From: Flavobacterium sp. NRK F7
Lineage (GTDB): Bacteria > Bacteroidota > Bacteroidia > Flavobacteriales > Flavobacteriaceae
Reading direction: 5' to 3'
Length of the DNA stretch: 64,000 nucleotides
Assembly (NCBI RefSeq): GCF_024054195.1
Contig: NZ_JAMXLB010000001.1
Location: 372,001-436,000, forward strand
Under the pieces are notes generated by a model. That model was not told the DNA's origin. It did not search any database and saw nothing but the letters and a program-made list of their open reading frames with translations. This document shows positions 18,801 through 26,607 of this stretch, piece by piece (position 1 is the stretch's first letter; every line of letters starts with the position of its first letter). The position numbers and the translations under genes were made by a program.

Positions 18801-20121
18801 TATCCCAAGATAAATCTACGGAAGTATTACTTAAATTATTAATTCCTAAATTAGTTGGCGGAGCACAACTCTCTCTTTGAATGACCAAATTATAATTGAT
18901 ACTTGTTGTAACTGCTGAAGAAGACACTACTATAAAATAAGACTGTCCAGCAGTAACCGAAAAACCATTTATTTCTCTTGGTGCATTATTGGTATTAGCA
19001 ACACCTGCGAGACAAGTAACCCCAATATTAGCGCAAGAACTATAAACAAATAAAGAAGAATTCCCTTCTACTGGTGTAGAAATGATACTTACATTTCCAG
19101 TAAATGTTGGTATAAATTCATATACTACATCATTCCCTGCTAAATAATTGGTAGATCCGCCAGCACAACTAGACCCTTGTGGACCATTAAAATCGTTACC
19201 ATAAACATTTGTATTATCTGTAGTACTGTATGGTACGTTAGTTATTTGTATTGGGTCACTACAATCTAATCCTTGTGGTAAAGTTTGGGTATTAAAAGGG
19301 CCCACCCACGCACTTGTTACTCCTCCACTACATACCGATCTAATGTACAATTCATATGTTGTATTAGGAATTAATCCTGAAATAGTAAATGGCATCGAAT
19401 TCACAATTACACCACTTCCTGTTGGTGAACCTCCATTTGGATAAATTTCTACTTCCCATTGCGTTGCAGAACCATTTGTAGTTAAACTTAATTCAACTGA
19501 AGTAGAAGTAATATTAATTTCAGACAATGGAGCTGAAGGTGGTAAACAGGCTTCAGTTAAACGAACAGCATCAATTAACCAACCATCTCCAAAAGTTGGA
19601 GTGGTAGTTCCTGTTTGAGTATGCACTTTAACAAATGCAAAATATACATTTGGAAAAGCGGCTAAAGAAGATATATCCACCACTTTTTCATTGTATTGAT
19701 CATAAGGAGAATTCAATTGATTTTCATCCCAAGTTTGCAAAGTAGTAAAGCTGTTAATATCTGTTTGAGAAGTTGTAGAATATCTTAATTCAAAGATAGT
19801 TCCAGAATTTCCAACAAATTGTTGCCTCGTTTGAAAACGCAACTCAGAATTTGCATTGAGTCCTGTAATAGCTGGAGTTACCATCCATTTGTAGGAGGTA
19901 TTGCCTTGTCCTACGTTTTCTCTGGCAATGTATGCAGATTGAGTTCCTCCATCTGGATACACTAACACTCCTGCTGTAGTAACATTCCAGTTGGAAGTTC
20001 CACTACCACTAGTAAACACAGCCCAACCCGTAGGGGGAAAGGTTCCCTCGAAATTCTCAGGTAATTGAGAATATCCAATAAATGTTACTAATGACATGAA
20101 AAAAAGTAATAATTTTTTCAT
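12826..20121 (-). CDS. Giant multidomain adhesin with FN3, CUB-like, LTD-like domains and T9SS type B sorting domain
   Basis: A 2431-residue surface protein. Approximate order: signal peptide 1-19 (ending IGYSQ); cleaved-adhesin/MAM-like domain 22-190; FN3 195-280; a prepeptidase-like beta domain 282-420; FN3 420-510; FN3 625-715; CUB-like domain 720-828; FN3 828-925. Five copies of a ~70-80-residue repeat (pattern PxFxPIxPxCxG, then EGxTGxW, then TFTPxxGQC) start near 1227, 1295, 1627, 2210 and 2278. A lamin-tail-like domain covers ~1900-2065. The last ~87 residues are a type B T9SS sorting domain (FSPNGDGNNDTWDL, FNRYGLQVYS, NEWGGKQDNG). It is the first gene of an operon with its probable export partner (PorP/SprF) and an OmpA protein. 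The repeated FN3 units suggest adhesion; the ligand is unknown. It is the counterpart in layout, though not demonstrably in sequence, of SprB. Confidence 0.9.
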   Translation of the reverse strand: MKKLLLFFMSLVTFIGYSQLPENFEGTFPPTGWAVFTSGSGTSNWNVTTAGVLVYPDGGTQSAYIARENVGQGNTSYKWMVTPAITGLNANSELRFQTRQQFVGNSGTIFELRYSTTSQTDINSFTTLQTWDENQLNSPYDQYNEKVVDISSLAAFPNVYFAFVKVHTQTGTTTPTFGDGWLIDAVRLTEACLPPSAPLSEINITSTSVELSLTTNGSATQWEVEIYPNGGSPTGSGVIVNSMPFTISGLIPNTTYELYIRSVCSGGVTSAWVGPFNTQTLPQGLDCSDPIQITNVPYSTTDNTNVYGNDFNGPQGSSCAGGSTNYLAGNDVVYEFIPTFTGNVSIISTPVEGNSSLFVYSSCANIGVTCLAGVANTNNAPREINGFSVTAGQSYFIVVSSSAVTTSINYNLVIQRESCAPPTNLGINNLSNTSVDLSWDNPSGATSWEVVNQPVGGGIPSGSGTQTNNNTAYTVTGLTPGTNYEYWVRADCNDGTFSTWAGPYTYMTTLCLPTEQCNYIFELWDTGSNGWQGNTMNVSQNGTVVAVLTGPEVSDGTNHIQVSVPLCNNQPFVLYWNPTGTSPAQVGVSIIEPTVNNVIYTKPPGTGTQNSQLFNGVAQCTPPTCPQPNNIVVSNVNSNSASVNWSDNAGATQWEVIVQPAGTGYPGTGVNGTLTSTRPFLITGLNSNTQYEVYVRAICSGSDSSVWSGPIPFRTTPDYCAGDHFYDTGGAAGNYGNDESNVFTICPDASGNVVSIVFNAFNTQAGNDVLEVFNGPNVSGTLLGAFSGSNLPPNLTSSHPGGCLTFRFNSNGATTALGWDISVTCGPPPACPAPISLSLISINEDEFTVGWNETGSATQWEIIYLPAGSAPPSASDTGTIVNSNPATIVGAAAGFYDVYVRAICGPGNISAWSSIPVNFYVVAGLQACAGVEIDTANNGVIEVCSTDNCVDLSASFFQTGNTSVYKVDPIAFAPPFPFTGGTPLNISTDDIWSGNIPLPFDFCFFGTNYNQCSVGSNGVVTFNSTTANQFCNWSFNQQIPNTGFPIKNAIYGVYQDINPAVTTPPAMPDINYQVLGSAPCRVFVFNISNVAQFSCNTNVPLQTSQIVMYETSNVIEVYVLNRVPCTSWQSGVGVIGIQNNAGTLAYTPPGRNTGAWSASNEGWRFTPDGAPNVTFSWLKDGQFYSADTDINVCINASTTMTAQAIYTSCNGQQTVTSQNVLLNYTNEFEPTFTPIDPICNGESVTLPTASLEGVTGSWTPDTVDNTQTTEYIFTPDPGQCARPTSLEIIVRDQVTPSFIQPAPICAGDVAPVLPTTSDNGVTGSWSPSVVDNMTSGQYTFTPDSGQCGLPFVMDITVLPACDLNIIATAVNIQNCETTGSGEYFNVTGNGTDLIGPSGNVFPNSDLGTYVQNSGSLILNGGELRTHKGTSSNICSVEMKYRIYEVSATPGAFTSLALPLLDDCNAGSFPSGGTCDPGDQKWNAISAVVDLTTLALGNYRIDVYYELVGDYDSTTDCFDTILVDNNGSYYSAEFAIQSTPVFTYEDPTYCNATDGSITISGLNPSDGYSIAYTDDTVAVGPTTYYANLNGQIVLNGLNAGVYANFDIIINGCNIVNSSDITLVNPTITPTFNPIGPFCAGTIFSLPVNSIEGITGTWSPAVNNSQTTTYTFVPNAGQCAVNSAPYTVVINQLPFVTQVAATDFCPGSDASFTITGSPNATVDYQIGGGSTVNTTLDANGSATIVVPSPTANVVLTLSLINDGTCVNPLNNTATASILPLPTISSFVATNNLVCIGNDAQFVINGTPNSTVNYTINGTPSPAVVLDASGTYTINLTAPVSDTEIELITITNNSTSCTTTLSGIVANITIITVPVPTADLTQPTCATPTGTVEVTSPLINQLNYPSDLFISEVTDAQPGSLSYIEIYNGTGASVDLSNYKLKVYTNGNPTASCDMVLSGTLANDDVVVVKLSSSANEGGVVPDLTFTTCSGFNNNDQVVLTTIGDVELDVWGINGTPFTPSNGIGYNYQRIATGTTLPSIVWNPADWNAVDWPNPTSSADYSTVGSYTLFVASYEYVLNDGTNDISQTTTTFANLVPGDYTLVAYDTAAGCYSEPLQITIDQPSFNDPIVTFTYATPVCEDSGNLLPDTSATGFTTGGTFSSTTGLSIDSLTGEIDVVNSTPGSYVVTYTVIADPGNCLNAASATFTLVINSRTTATFAAISLCEGSLSTTLPSTSLEGYTGTWDAANIDTSMTGSYTYTFTPDAGQCADVGTLSVMIDPRDMPTFNPIADLCSGSLETELPSTSLEGYTGTWSPSAINTSVVGVATYTFTPDAQFCATSTTLDVTIKGCTIPKGFSPNGDGNNDTWDLSTFNVKKVEVFNRYGLQVYSKNDYTNEWGGKQDNGNELPSGTYYYTIEFYDRESVTGWVYINKGE

Positions 20122-20156
20122 TCTATAAGTTTTTAGTTAAAATTTGATTAATATTT

Positions 20157-20164
20157 CAAAGTTA
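20157..20164 (-). promoter_or_regulatory. -7 box (TAACTTTG) for the adhesin operon
   Basis: Minus-strand TAACTTTG, an exact consensus match 36 nt upstream of the ATG at 20121. It would drive the three-gene surface operon. Confidence 0.7.
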
Positions 20165-20262
20165 ACAATAAATTAATGCTATTAAATATCTACCGACGAA
20201 ATGTAACTTTTCATCGTTAAAATGCATTTTTTAAGTTTCTAAATCTTTATATTTTTTTTGCT

Positions 20263-20270
20263 TATTTTTG
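20263..20270 (+). promoter_or_regulatory. -7 box (TATTTTTG) for lpxH
   Basis: Exact TAnnTTTG match 26 nt before the TTG start at 20296, with predicted transcription start near 20277. No ATG lies between it and the TTG in frame. Confidence 0.65.
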
Positions 20271-20295
20271 TCTCTCAAAATCAATTGCAAAACCT

Positions 20296-21048
20296 TTGAA
20301 AAAAACATCCAAAATTTACTTCGCTTCAGACCAACATTTAGGTGCTCCAACTCCTGAAAAAAGCTTCCCTAGAGAACAAAAATTTGTAGCGTGGTTAGAT
20401 TATGTAAAACAAGATGCTACGGCTATTTTTTTATTAGGTGACTTGTTTGATTTTTGGTTTGAATACAAAACTGTAGTTCCAAAAGGTTTTGTTCGGGTTT
20501 TAGGAAAACTAGCAGAAATAAGAGATTCTGGAATTCCAATCTATTTTTTTGTAGGAAATCATGATTTATGGATGCACGATTATTTTGAAAAAGAATTAAA
20601 CATTCCTGTTTATCATGATAATCAAGAATTTACATTTAATGAAAAAACTTTTTTAATAGGTCATGGAGACGGAAAAGGACCTGGCGACAAAGGCTATAAA
20701 AGAATGAAAAAAGTGTTTACCAACTCTTTTTCAAAATGGCTTTTTAGATGGTTACATCCTGATATTGGAGTTCGTTTAGCACAATATTTATCTGTTAAAA
20801 ACAAATTGATTTCTGGAGCAGAAGATGTTAAATTTTTAGGAGAGGAAAACGAGTGGCTTGTTCAATATGCCAAACGAAAATTGGAAACTAAAAACTATAA
20901 TTATTTTGTTTTTGGACATCGCCATTTACCCATGATTATCGACCTAAATGAAAACTCAAAGTATATTAATCTTGGAGATTGGATTGGTTATTTTACTTAT
21001 GGGGTTTTTGACGGAGAACATTTTGAATTAAAAGATTTTAAAAATTAA
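20296..21048 (+). CDS. lpxH: UDP-2,3-diacylglucosamine diphosphatase (lipid A synthesis)
   Basis: A 250-residue calcineurin-like metallophosphoesterase that hydrolyses UDP-2,3-diacylglucosamine to lipid X in lipid A synthesis, at the inner face of the inner membrane. Metal-binding motifs appear in the expected order: SDQHLG (D12, H14), GDLFDFWFE, GNHDLWM, GHGDGKGPGD and the C-terminal FGHRHLP. Length is as expected for LpxH-type enzymes. The start is a TTG: no in-frame ATG precedes the essential D12 region, and a -7 box sits 26 nt upstream. Its stop shares the bases TTAA with the stop of the convergent MFS gene. Confidence 0.88.
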   Translation: MKKTSKIYFASDQHLGAPTPEKSFPREQKFVAWLDYVKQDATAIFLLGDLFDFWFEYKTVVPKGFVRVLGKLAEIRDSGIPIYFFVGNHDLWMHDYFEKELNIPVYHDNQEFTFNEKTFLIGHGDGKGPGDKGYKRMKKVFTNSFSKWLFRWLHPDIGVRLAQYLSVKNKLISGAEDVKFLGEENEWLVQYAKRKLETKNYNYFVFGHRHLPMIIDLNENSKYINLGDWIGYFTYGVFDGEHFELKDFKN

Positions 21049-22313
21049 GATTCTTTTTCCAAGTCCTCCACTTCTTTTTCTAGATCCAAATTTCTAAATT
21101 TCGGTGACACATAAGCGGTTACCAAAACTGTTCCAATGGTCATACATCCACCAAAAACAACAGCTCTCACGGCACCCATTAACTTAGCTGTTACTCCACT
21201 TTCAAAAGCACCTAATTCGTTAGAAGAACCAACAAAAATTGAATTCACAGACGAGACCCTTCCTCTCATGTGATCTGGGGTATGTAATTGTAAAATAGTA
21301 CTTCGAATAACCACAGATACCCCATCTGCGACTCCACTTAAGAACAACGCAAAGACTGAAACCCAGAAAATTTCCGATACACCAAAAAGGATGATACTTC
21401 CACCAAAAATGAATATCGCAATCAATAATTTTTTCCCTGCATTTTTATTCAATGAAAAATAGGCAGAAGTTAACATAGTTATAATAGACCCAACAGCTGG
21501 AGCTGCTCTTAAAATTCCAAAACCTTCCGAACCAACCTTTAAAATATCTTGTGCAAAAATGGGCAATAAAGCAACAGCTCCACCAAATAAGACAGCAAAC
21601 ATATCTAAAGAAATAGCACCTAAAATAGTTTGATTCTTAAATACAAAATCAAGTCCCGCGAGTAAACTTTTAAAAACAGGCTCGCCAATTTTCGGATTTA
21701 AAATGGGTTTTCTTTTAATTTGACTTAAACCCAATAATGCAAAAAGTGTAAATCCAAAAACCAAACACATAGACCAATGTACTCCAATAAGTCCAATAGA
21801 AATTCCTGCAACAGCTGGTCCAAAAACGGAACCCATTTGCCAAGTGGAACTACTCCAAGTAGCAGCATTAGGATAATGCTTCTTTGGAACAATTAAAGAC
21901 AATAAAGAAAAGACAGTAGGGCCAATAAAAGCACGAACAAATCCTCCAAAAAAAACTAAAACATAAATAATTACTAATGTATTTGAAAGAGAAAGTGATT
22001 CTTGTATGCTTGGAACCGTAATTAGAAACAAACCTAAACTAATAATAGAAAAACCTAAAAGACATTTAACTAATAAAGTTTTCTTTTCTCTTTGGTCGAC
22101 AATATGACCGGCAAACAAGGCAGTCAATACTGCAGGAGCAAATTCAATTAAACCAATTAAGGCTAGTTTCCATGGGTCTTTTGTAATACTATATACTTCC
22201 CATTCAATAATTACAAATTGCATGGCCCAAGCAAAAACCATAGCAAAACGCATGAATAAGAAAAAACGAAATTCTTTAAAACGCAAGGCTGCGTAAGGGT
22301 CTTTTTTAGCCAT
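21045..22313 (-). CDS. MFS transporter (enterobactin exporter-like)
   Basis: A 422-residue integral inner-membrane protein with about 12 hydrophobic segments, of the major facilitator superfamily and closest in style to the EntS-like MFS_3 group. FRFFLFMRFAMVFAWAMQ opens TM1, GHIVDQREKKTLL is the loop 2-3 motif A variant, and ATWSSSTWQMGSVFGPAVAG is in TM5. HTPDHMRGRVSSVNSIFVGSSNELGAFESG is typical of this group. The substrate cannot be read from sequence. The gene begins inside the last 8 bases of recJ, so the two are translationally coupled, and it ends overlapping lpxH on the other strand by 4 bases. Confidence 0.87.
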   Translation of the reverse strand: MAKKDPYAALRFKEFRFFLFMRFAMVFAWAMQFVIIEWEVYSITKDPWKLALIGLIEFAPAVLTALFAGHIVDQREKKTLLVKCLLGFSIISLGLFLITVPSIQESLSLSNTLVIIYVLVFFGGFVRAFIGPTVFSLLSLIVPKKHYPNAATWSSSTWQMGSVFGPAVAGISIGLIGVHWSMCLVFGFTLFALLGLSQIKRKPILNPKIGEPVFKSLLAGLDFVFKNQTILGAISLDMFAVLFGGAVALLPIFAQDILKVGSEGFGILRAAPAVGSIITMLTSAYFSLNKNAGKKLLIAIFIFGGSIILFGVSEIFWVSVFALFLSGVADGVSVVIRSTILQLHTPDHMRGRVSSVNSIFVGSSNELGAFESGVTAKLMGAVRAVVFGGCMTIGTVLVTAYVSPKFRNLDLEKEVEDLEKES

Positions 22314-24015
22314 TATACTCTTTTATTGCTCTAATATTCAATTGTAAACTCACTTGATTATTCCATTCATTTTCATCCACTACATATGCCATTTGAAATT
22401 CTTTTTTATCTTGTACCAAAGGAAAATATTTTCCTAATCCAAAACCAATCGCACCAATACCTGCATCTTGTGAATCATCATATTGCTTTACATACATTTT
22501 CAAATGCTCACCTTCACTACCTAATGTTTTGGCAAAACCCGTATCAAAGACAGAGGTGCTCATAAAAACAGGATGCATATTTTGAGGACCAAAAGGTTCA
22601 AATTCTTTTAAAATTCGAATTAATTTTGGTGTAATATCAGAAAAATCAATTTCCATATCTATTGTAATTTCAGGAATCAATAGTTCTGGATTAATAGTAT
22701 CTTTTACCACATCCTCAAAGGCTTGCTTAAAAACTGAATACTTTTCTTCCTTTAATGTCATTCCTGCAGCATACATATGACCTCCAAACTGATCTAAATG
22801 ATGTGCACACGCTTCCAAGGCCTGATACACATCAAAATCTTGAACGGATCGTGCTGAAGCCGCTAATTTATCACCACTTTTGGTAAAAACTAAAGTAGGC
22901 CTGTAATACGTTTCGGTTAAACGGGAAGCCACTATTCCAATCACCCCTTTATGCCAATTTTCATCATACACTACTGTTGTAAACCGAGATTCTTCTTTGT
23001 TTTCTTTAATTTGATGAAGGGCTTCTTGGGTTATTTGTTTGTCTAAACCTCTTCGTTCTGCATTGTTTTCTTCAATTTCTTGAGCAAAGGTTTCGGCTTG
23101 TTTTAAATCGAACTCGGTTAACAACTGAACCGCATAATCACCATGCTTTATTCTACCTGCTGCATTAATTCTTGGTGCTACTATAAAAACCACATCCGTT
23201 ATAGTTAAAGTTTTCTTTTTCACATTTTGAACTAAGGCTTTAATTCCGGGTCTTGGATTCGTATTGATAACTTCCAATCCAAATTTAGCTAAAACCCTAT
23301 TTTCACCAGTCATGGGGACGATATCTGCAGCAATAGCTGTAGCCACTAAATCCAAATACGGTACTAAGTCCTGAATCGTTTGCCCCTTATTTCTCCCTAA
23401 AGCTTGTATCAATTTAAACCCTACTCCACAACCGCACAATTCATCATAAGGATAGGTGCAATCTTCTCTTTTTGGATCTAAAACAGCAACTGCATCTGGT
23501 AAAACGGCTCCAGGTCGATGGTGATCACAAATTATAAAATCAATTCCTTTTTCTTTGGCATAAGCCACATGATCAACTGATTTAATCCCACAATCTAAAG
23601 CTATAATTAGTGAAAAACCATTATCTTCTGCAAAATCAATTCCTTGAAATGACACACCATATCCTTCTAAATAACGATCTGGAATATAAGTGGCTACATT
23701 GGAATAATCCGTTTTTAAATAACTTGAAACTAAGGAAACTGCTGTTGTTCCGTCAACATCATAATCTCCAAAAACTAAAATATTTTCTTGATTTGCGATG
23801 GCAGTTTCAATACGAGACACTGCTTTATCCATATCTTTCATTAAATACGGATCGTGAAGATCATTTAAAGTGGGACGGAAAAAAGATTTGGCTTGTTCAA
23901 ACGTTTCAATGCCTCTTTGAACTAATAAGGTAGCAATGATTTCGTCTACCTGAAGGACTTCTTGTAAGGCTTGTACTTTTTCTTTATTTGGCTTTGATTT
24001 TAAGTTCCAACGCAT
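22306..24015 (-). CDS. recJ: Single-stranded-DNA-specific 5'-3' exonuclease RecJ
   Basis: A 569-residue DHH-family nuclease that degrades single-stranded DNA in recombination and mismatch or base-excision repair. Metal-binding motifs include VFGDYDVDGTTAVSL, the DHH signature FIICDHHRPG, LDLVATAIAADIVPMTGENR, and the DHHA1 part with GHMYAAGMTL. Length matches RecJ. An in-frame ATG exists at 24060, but a minus-strand -7 box at 24069-24076 puts the transcription start near 24062. The usual flavobacterial N-terminus begins MRWNLK, so I use ATG 24015. It overlaps the downstream MFS gene. Confidence 0.95.
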   Translation of the reverse strand: MRWNLKSKPNKEKVQALQEVLQVDEIIATLLVQRGIETFEQAKSFFRPTLNDLHDPYLMKDMDKAVSRIETAIANQENILVFGDYDVDGTTAVSLVSSYLKTDYSNVATYIPDRYLEGYGVSFQGIDFAEDNGFSLIIALDCGIKSVDHVAYAKEKGIDFIICDHHRPGAVLPDAVAVLDPKREDCTYPYDELCGCGVGFKLIQALGRNKGQTIQDLVPYLDLVATAIAADIVPMTGENRVLAKFGLEVINTNPRPGIKALVQNVKKKTLTITDVVFIVAPRINAAGRIKHGDYAVQLLTEFDLKQAETFAQEIEENNAERRGLDKQITQEALHQIKENKEESRFTTVVYDENWHKGVIGIVASRLTETYYRPTLVFTKSGDKLAASARSVQDFDVYQALEACAHHLDQFGGHMYAAGMTLKEEKYSVFKQAFEDVVKDTINPELLIPEITIDMEIDFSDITPKLIRILKEFEPFGPQNMHPVFMSTSVFDTGFAKTLGSEGEHLKMYVKQYDDSQDAGIGAIGFGLGKYFPLVQDKKEFQMAYVVDENEWNNQVSLQLNIRAIKEYNG

Positions 24016-24068
24016 GTTTATTAATTTTAGGAATTTGAGTTTTCTTTTTGGCTTATACAATTGAAAAA

Positions 24069-24076
24069 CAAATTTA
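24069..24076 (-). promoter_or_regulatory. -7 box (TAAATTTG) for recJ-MFS
   Basis: Minus-strand TAAATTTG, an exact TAnnTTTG match 54 nt from the chosen recJ start. Confidence 0.6.
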
Positions 24077-24122
24077 CTATTAAAATTGATGCTGGCTTAT
24101 TTTCATACCAATAAAATTTAGT

Positions 24123-24130
24123 TAATTTTG
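24123..24130 (+). promoter_or_regulatory. -7 box (TAATTTTG) for adenine deaminase
   Basis: Exact TAnnTTTG match, 26 nt before the ATG at 24156 and back-to-back with the recJ promoter. Confidence 0.65.
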
Positions 24131-24155
24131 AACTTATTACTTTCAAAACTAAAGC

Positions 24156-25778
24156 ATGCAAATTCAAGGACAAATTGTAGATATCGCAAACAAAAAAATA
24201 TTTTCAGGAGAAATTACCGTTGAAAATGGAAAAATTATATCCATTGTAGCCAAAGAACATCAAGTAAAAAACTACATTCTTCCTGGATTCATCGATGCTC
24301 ATATTCATATTGAAAGTTCCATGTTAGTTCCTTCAGAATTTGCTAAAATTGCTGTATTACATGGCACTACTGGTACCATTTCTGATCCACATGAAATCGC
24401 AAATGTATTAGGAAAAGAAGGGGTGTATTATATGATTGAAAACAGTAAGAAAGTACCTTTAAAATTTCATTTTGGAGCACCCTCTTGTGTTCCTGCAACC
24501 TTTTTTGAAACAGCTGGTGCCGTTATAGATGCAAATGATATCAAAGAATTATTAGCCTCCCCAGATATTCATTATTTAGCAGAAATGATGAATTATCCTG
24601 GTGTTTTATTTGATGATGCCGAAGTGTTGAAAAAAATGGAATGGGCCAAACACTTTAACAAACCGGTAGACGGTCATGCTCCTGGCTTACGAGGTGAATC
24701 TTTACAAAAATATATTGCTGCTGGAATTACAACAGACCACGAGTGTTTTACCTATGAAGAAGCTAGTGAAAAATTAGCACTTGGCATGAAAGTAATTATT
24801 CGGGAAGGAAGTGCTGCTAAAAATTTCGAAGCTTTGATTGATTTATTGCCAGAGCATTATGAAAACATGATGTTTTGTTCCGATGATAAGCATCCAGATG
24901 ATTTAATTGTGAGTCATATTAACGCATTATGTGCTAGAGCTGTAAAAAAGGGAATCGATGTTTTTAAAGTATTGCAAGCTGCTTGTATCAACCCCGTACA
25001 TCATTATAACATGAATGTAGGTATACTTCGTGAAGATGATTTTGCTGATTTTATCGTAGTAGAAGATTTAGTTGATTTTCAAGTTAAACAAACCTATATA
25101 AATGGTGTATTGGTGGCCGAAAATGGCACTTCTAAAATACAAGATATTCATTTTGAAACGCCTAATAATTTTAGCACTTCTTTTAAAAAACCAGAAGATT
25201 TTGAAATGAAGAGTTCAGCTAAAACCATTCGCATAATTGAAGCCTTAGAAGGACAATTAATTACCAATGAACTCCATCATAACGCTTTTTTGAAAGAGGG
25301 TAAATTAGTTTCAGACACGGAAAATGATATTTTAAAAATGGCTGTAGTAAATCGGTATGAAAATGCTCCAATAGCAGTAGCTTTCATTAAAAATTTCGGT
25401 TTAAAAGAAGGAGCTATAGCGAGTTCGGTTGCACATGATTGCCACAATATTGTTGTCGTAGGTACTTCTGACGAAGAAATTTGTAGCGCTGTTAACCTCT
25501 TGATCGAAAACAAAGGTGGCGTTTGTGCTGTAAACGGTGCTGAAAAAAAGGTATTATCTTTACCTGTTGCAGGTATTATGAGTGCTAAAGACGGTTGGGA
25601 AACGGGCAAATTATACCAAGAAATTGATGCAAAAGCCAAAGCATATGGTAGTACCTTGCATGCTCCTTTTATGACACTTTCTTTTATGGCATTATTAGTT
25701 ATTCCAGATTTAAAACTCTCTGATAAAGGTTTGTTCAGTGGAAATAGTTTTTCTTTCGTGGATTTGCAAGTCGAATAA
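24156..25778 (+). CDS. ade: Adenine deaminase
   Basis: A 540-residue amidohydrolase that converts adenine to hypoxanthine plus ammonia in purine salvage. Metal ligands are in [16 protein letters not shown], and the family motif [16 protein letters not shown] follows. [20 protein letters not shown] and [13 protein letters not shown] carry further His/Asp ligands. The C-terminal part has the adenine-deaminase-specific [20 protein letters not shown] and PVAGIMS motifs. Length fits the family (Ade is usually 540-600 residues). The next gene, encoding a small lipoprotein, begins immediately after its stop codon. Confidence 0.95.
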   Translation: MQIQGQIVDIANKKIFSGEITVENGKIISIVAKEHQVKNYILPGFIDAHIHIESSMLVPSEFAKIAVLHGTTGTISDPHEIANVLGKEGVYYMIENSKKVPLKFHFGAPSCVPATFFETAGAVIDANDIKELLASPDIHYLAEMMNYPGVLFDDAEVLKKMEWAKHFNKPVDGHAPGLRGESLQKYIAAGITTDHECFTYEEASEKLALGMKVIIREGSAAKNFEALIDLLPEHYENMMFCSDDKHPDDLIVSHINALCARAVKKGIDVFKVLQAACINPVHHYNMNVGILREDDFADFIVVEDLVDFQVKQTYINGVLVAENGTSKIQDIHFETPNNFSTSFKKPEDFEMKSSAKTIRIIEALEGQLITNELHHNAFLKEGKLVSDTENDILKMAVVNRYENAPIAVAFIKNFGLKEGAIASSVAHDCHNIVVVGTSDEEICSAVNLLIENKGGVCAVNGAEKKVLSLPVAGIMSAKDGWETGKLYQEIDAKAKAYGSTLHAPFMTLSFMALLVIPDLKLSDKGLFSGNSFSFVDLQVE

Positions 25779-26228
25779 ATGAAAAAGTTTACAGTTCTTG
25801 TTTTTTTGATTTTTGCCATTCTTAGCAACTGTAAATCGAGCAAAGAAAATATATCCTATTTATTTCCTTCCAAAATGAAGGTTATTACAAACACAGAAAT
25901 AGATTCGTTATGCGATAAAGTTTTCACTCTACAAAGTAGTTTTTCAAGTGAAAAAAAGCTGCAAAACATACCATTAGATTCGGTAGTTTTTAAAAAAGAG
26001 GGCAGTATTTATTCTTTCAATAAAAAAGTAGGCACTTGGCAAACAGACAGAACAATTTATTTATCAAATTACAAAAGAAAGTTCTATTTCAATTATATTA
26101 CAAAGAATAGCTTAAGAATATATTCGAGATACCAAATCGAAAAAGATACCACTTTAAAACAAATACGAATTCGATTAGTAAGCGAAACAAACAGGGAACC
26201 TGAGCCTGAAAATGATTTTGATTTTTAA
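25779..26228 (+). CDS. Small hypothetical lipoprotein
   Basis: A 149-residue protein with a type II signal peptide: a short basic start, hydrophobic core and lipobox ILSNC, giving Cys18 as the probable lipidated residue. The mature part is Lys/Ser-rich with beta-like segments and a C-terminal acidic tail (EPEPENDFDF). I do not recognise a family. The ATG directly abuts the adenine deaminase stop codon, so the two are co-transcribed, but no functional link is implied by the sequence. Its base composition matches its neighbours. Confidence 0.75.
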   Translation: MKKFTVLVFLIFAILSNCKSSKENISYLFPSKMKVITNTEIDSLCDKVFTLQSSFSSEKKLQNIPLDSVVFKKEGSIYSFNKKVGTWQTDRTIYLSNYKRKFYFNYITKNSLRIYSRYQIEKDTTLKQIRIRLVSETNREPEPENDFDF

Positions 26229-26255
26229 AAAATCATTATTTTGTATTTCTCACTA

Positions 26256-26594
26256 TTATTTCAATTCCAAAGCTTTTCCCTCAAAAGAAATAGCTTCCCA
26301 ACCCGATTTGATAAAATTTCTAATATTTTGATGATCCATTTCATCTGGTGTTACTAGTACTTTTTGATAATGTTCCCCAAATAAAAACAAGGTTTCTTTC
26401 GCTTCTAATTGGTACATTTTAGCGAAAGCCAACACTTTACACGAACCATTATTGGTATTGGCTTCGTTTGTTACAGTTCCATTTGTAAAACGTGTTGGTG
26501 TAAATTCAAAATAGGCATCTATAGTTGCAATTACTTCTGAGAAGGCTACAATTTCAGCTTTTTGAACTGCTTCAATCAAATTAGAAATCGTCAT
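26256..26594 (-). CDS. HopJ type III effector family protein
   Basis: A 112-residue cytoplasmic protein. The conserved block TNNGSCKVLAFAKM, then LFGEHYQKVL, then DHQNIRNFIKSGWEAISF, is characteristic of the HopJ family. The name comes from a Pseudomonas effector, but the family is widespread in free-living bacteria and no type III system is seen here, so a host-directed role is unlikely. The true function is unknown. It lies 13 nt after the OsmC-family gene and is probably its operon partner. Confidence 0.85.
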   Translation of the reverse strand: MTISNLIEAVQKAEIVAFSEVIATIDAYFEFTPTRFTNGTVTNEANTNNGSCKVLAFAKMYQLEAKETLFLFGEHYQKVLVTPDEMDHQNIRNFIKSGWEAISFEGKALELK

Positions 26595-26607
26595 ATAAAT
26601 GAAGGAA

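Noticed and set aside
12826..20121. Repetitive DNA in the adhesin gene as a CRISPR-like array
   Set aside because: The repeats are imperfect and of protein-domain length with an intact reading frame; there are no short identical repeats separated by unique spacers.
24016..24060. Extended N-terminus of RecJ from 24060
   Set aside because: The promoter is at 24069-24076 and the predicted transcription start is ~2 nt upstream of this codon; the family usually starts MRWNLK at 24015.
25277..25843. 188-codon minus-strand open frame across the adenine deaminase gene
   Set aside because: It lies antisense to the strongly conserved catalytic sequence of ade and has no family features.
26256..26594. 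HopJ-family gene as a secreted virulence effector
   Set aside because: No type III secretion genes or signal are present, and the family is common in non-pathogens.
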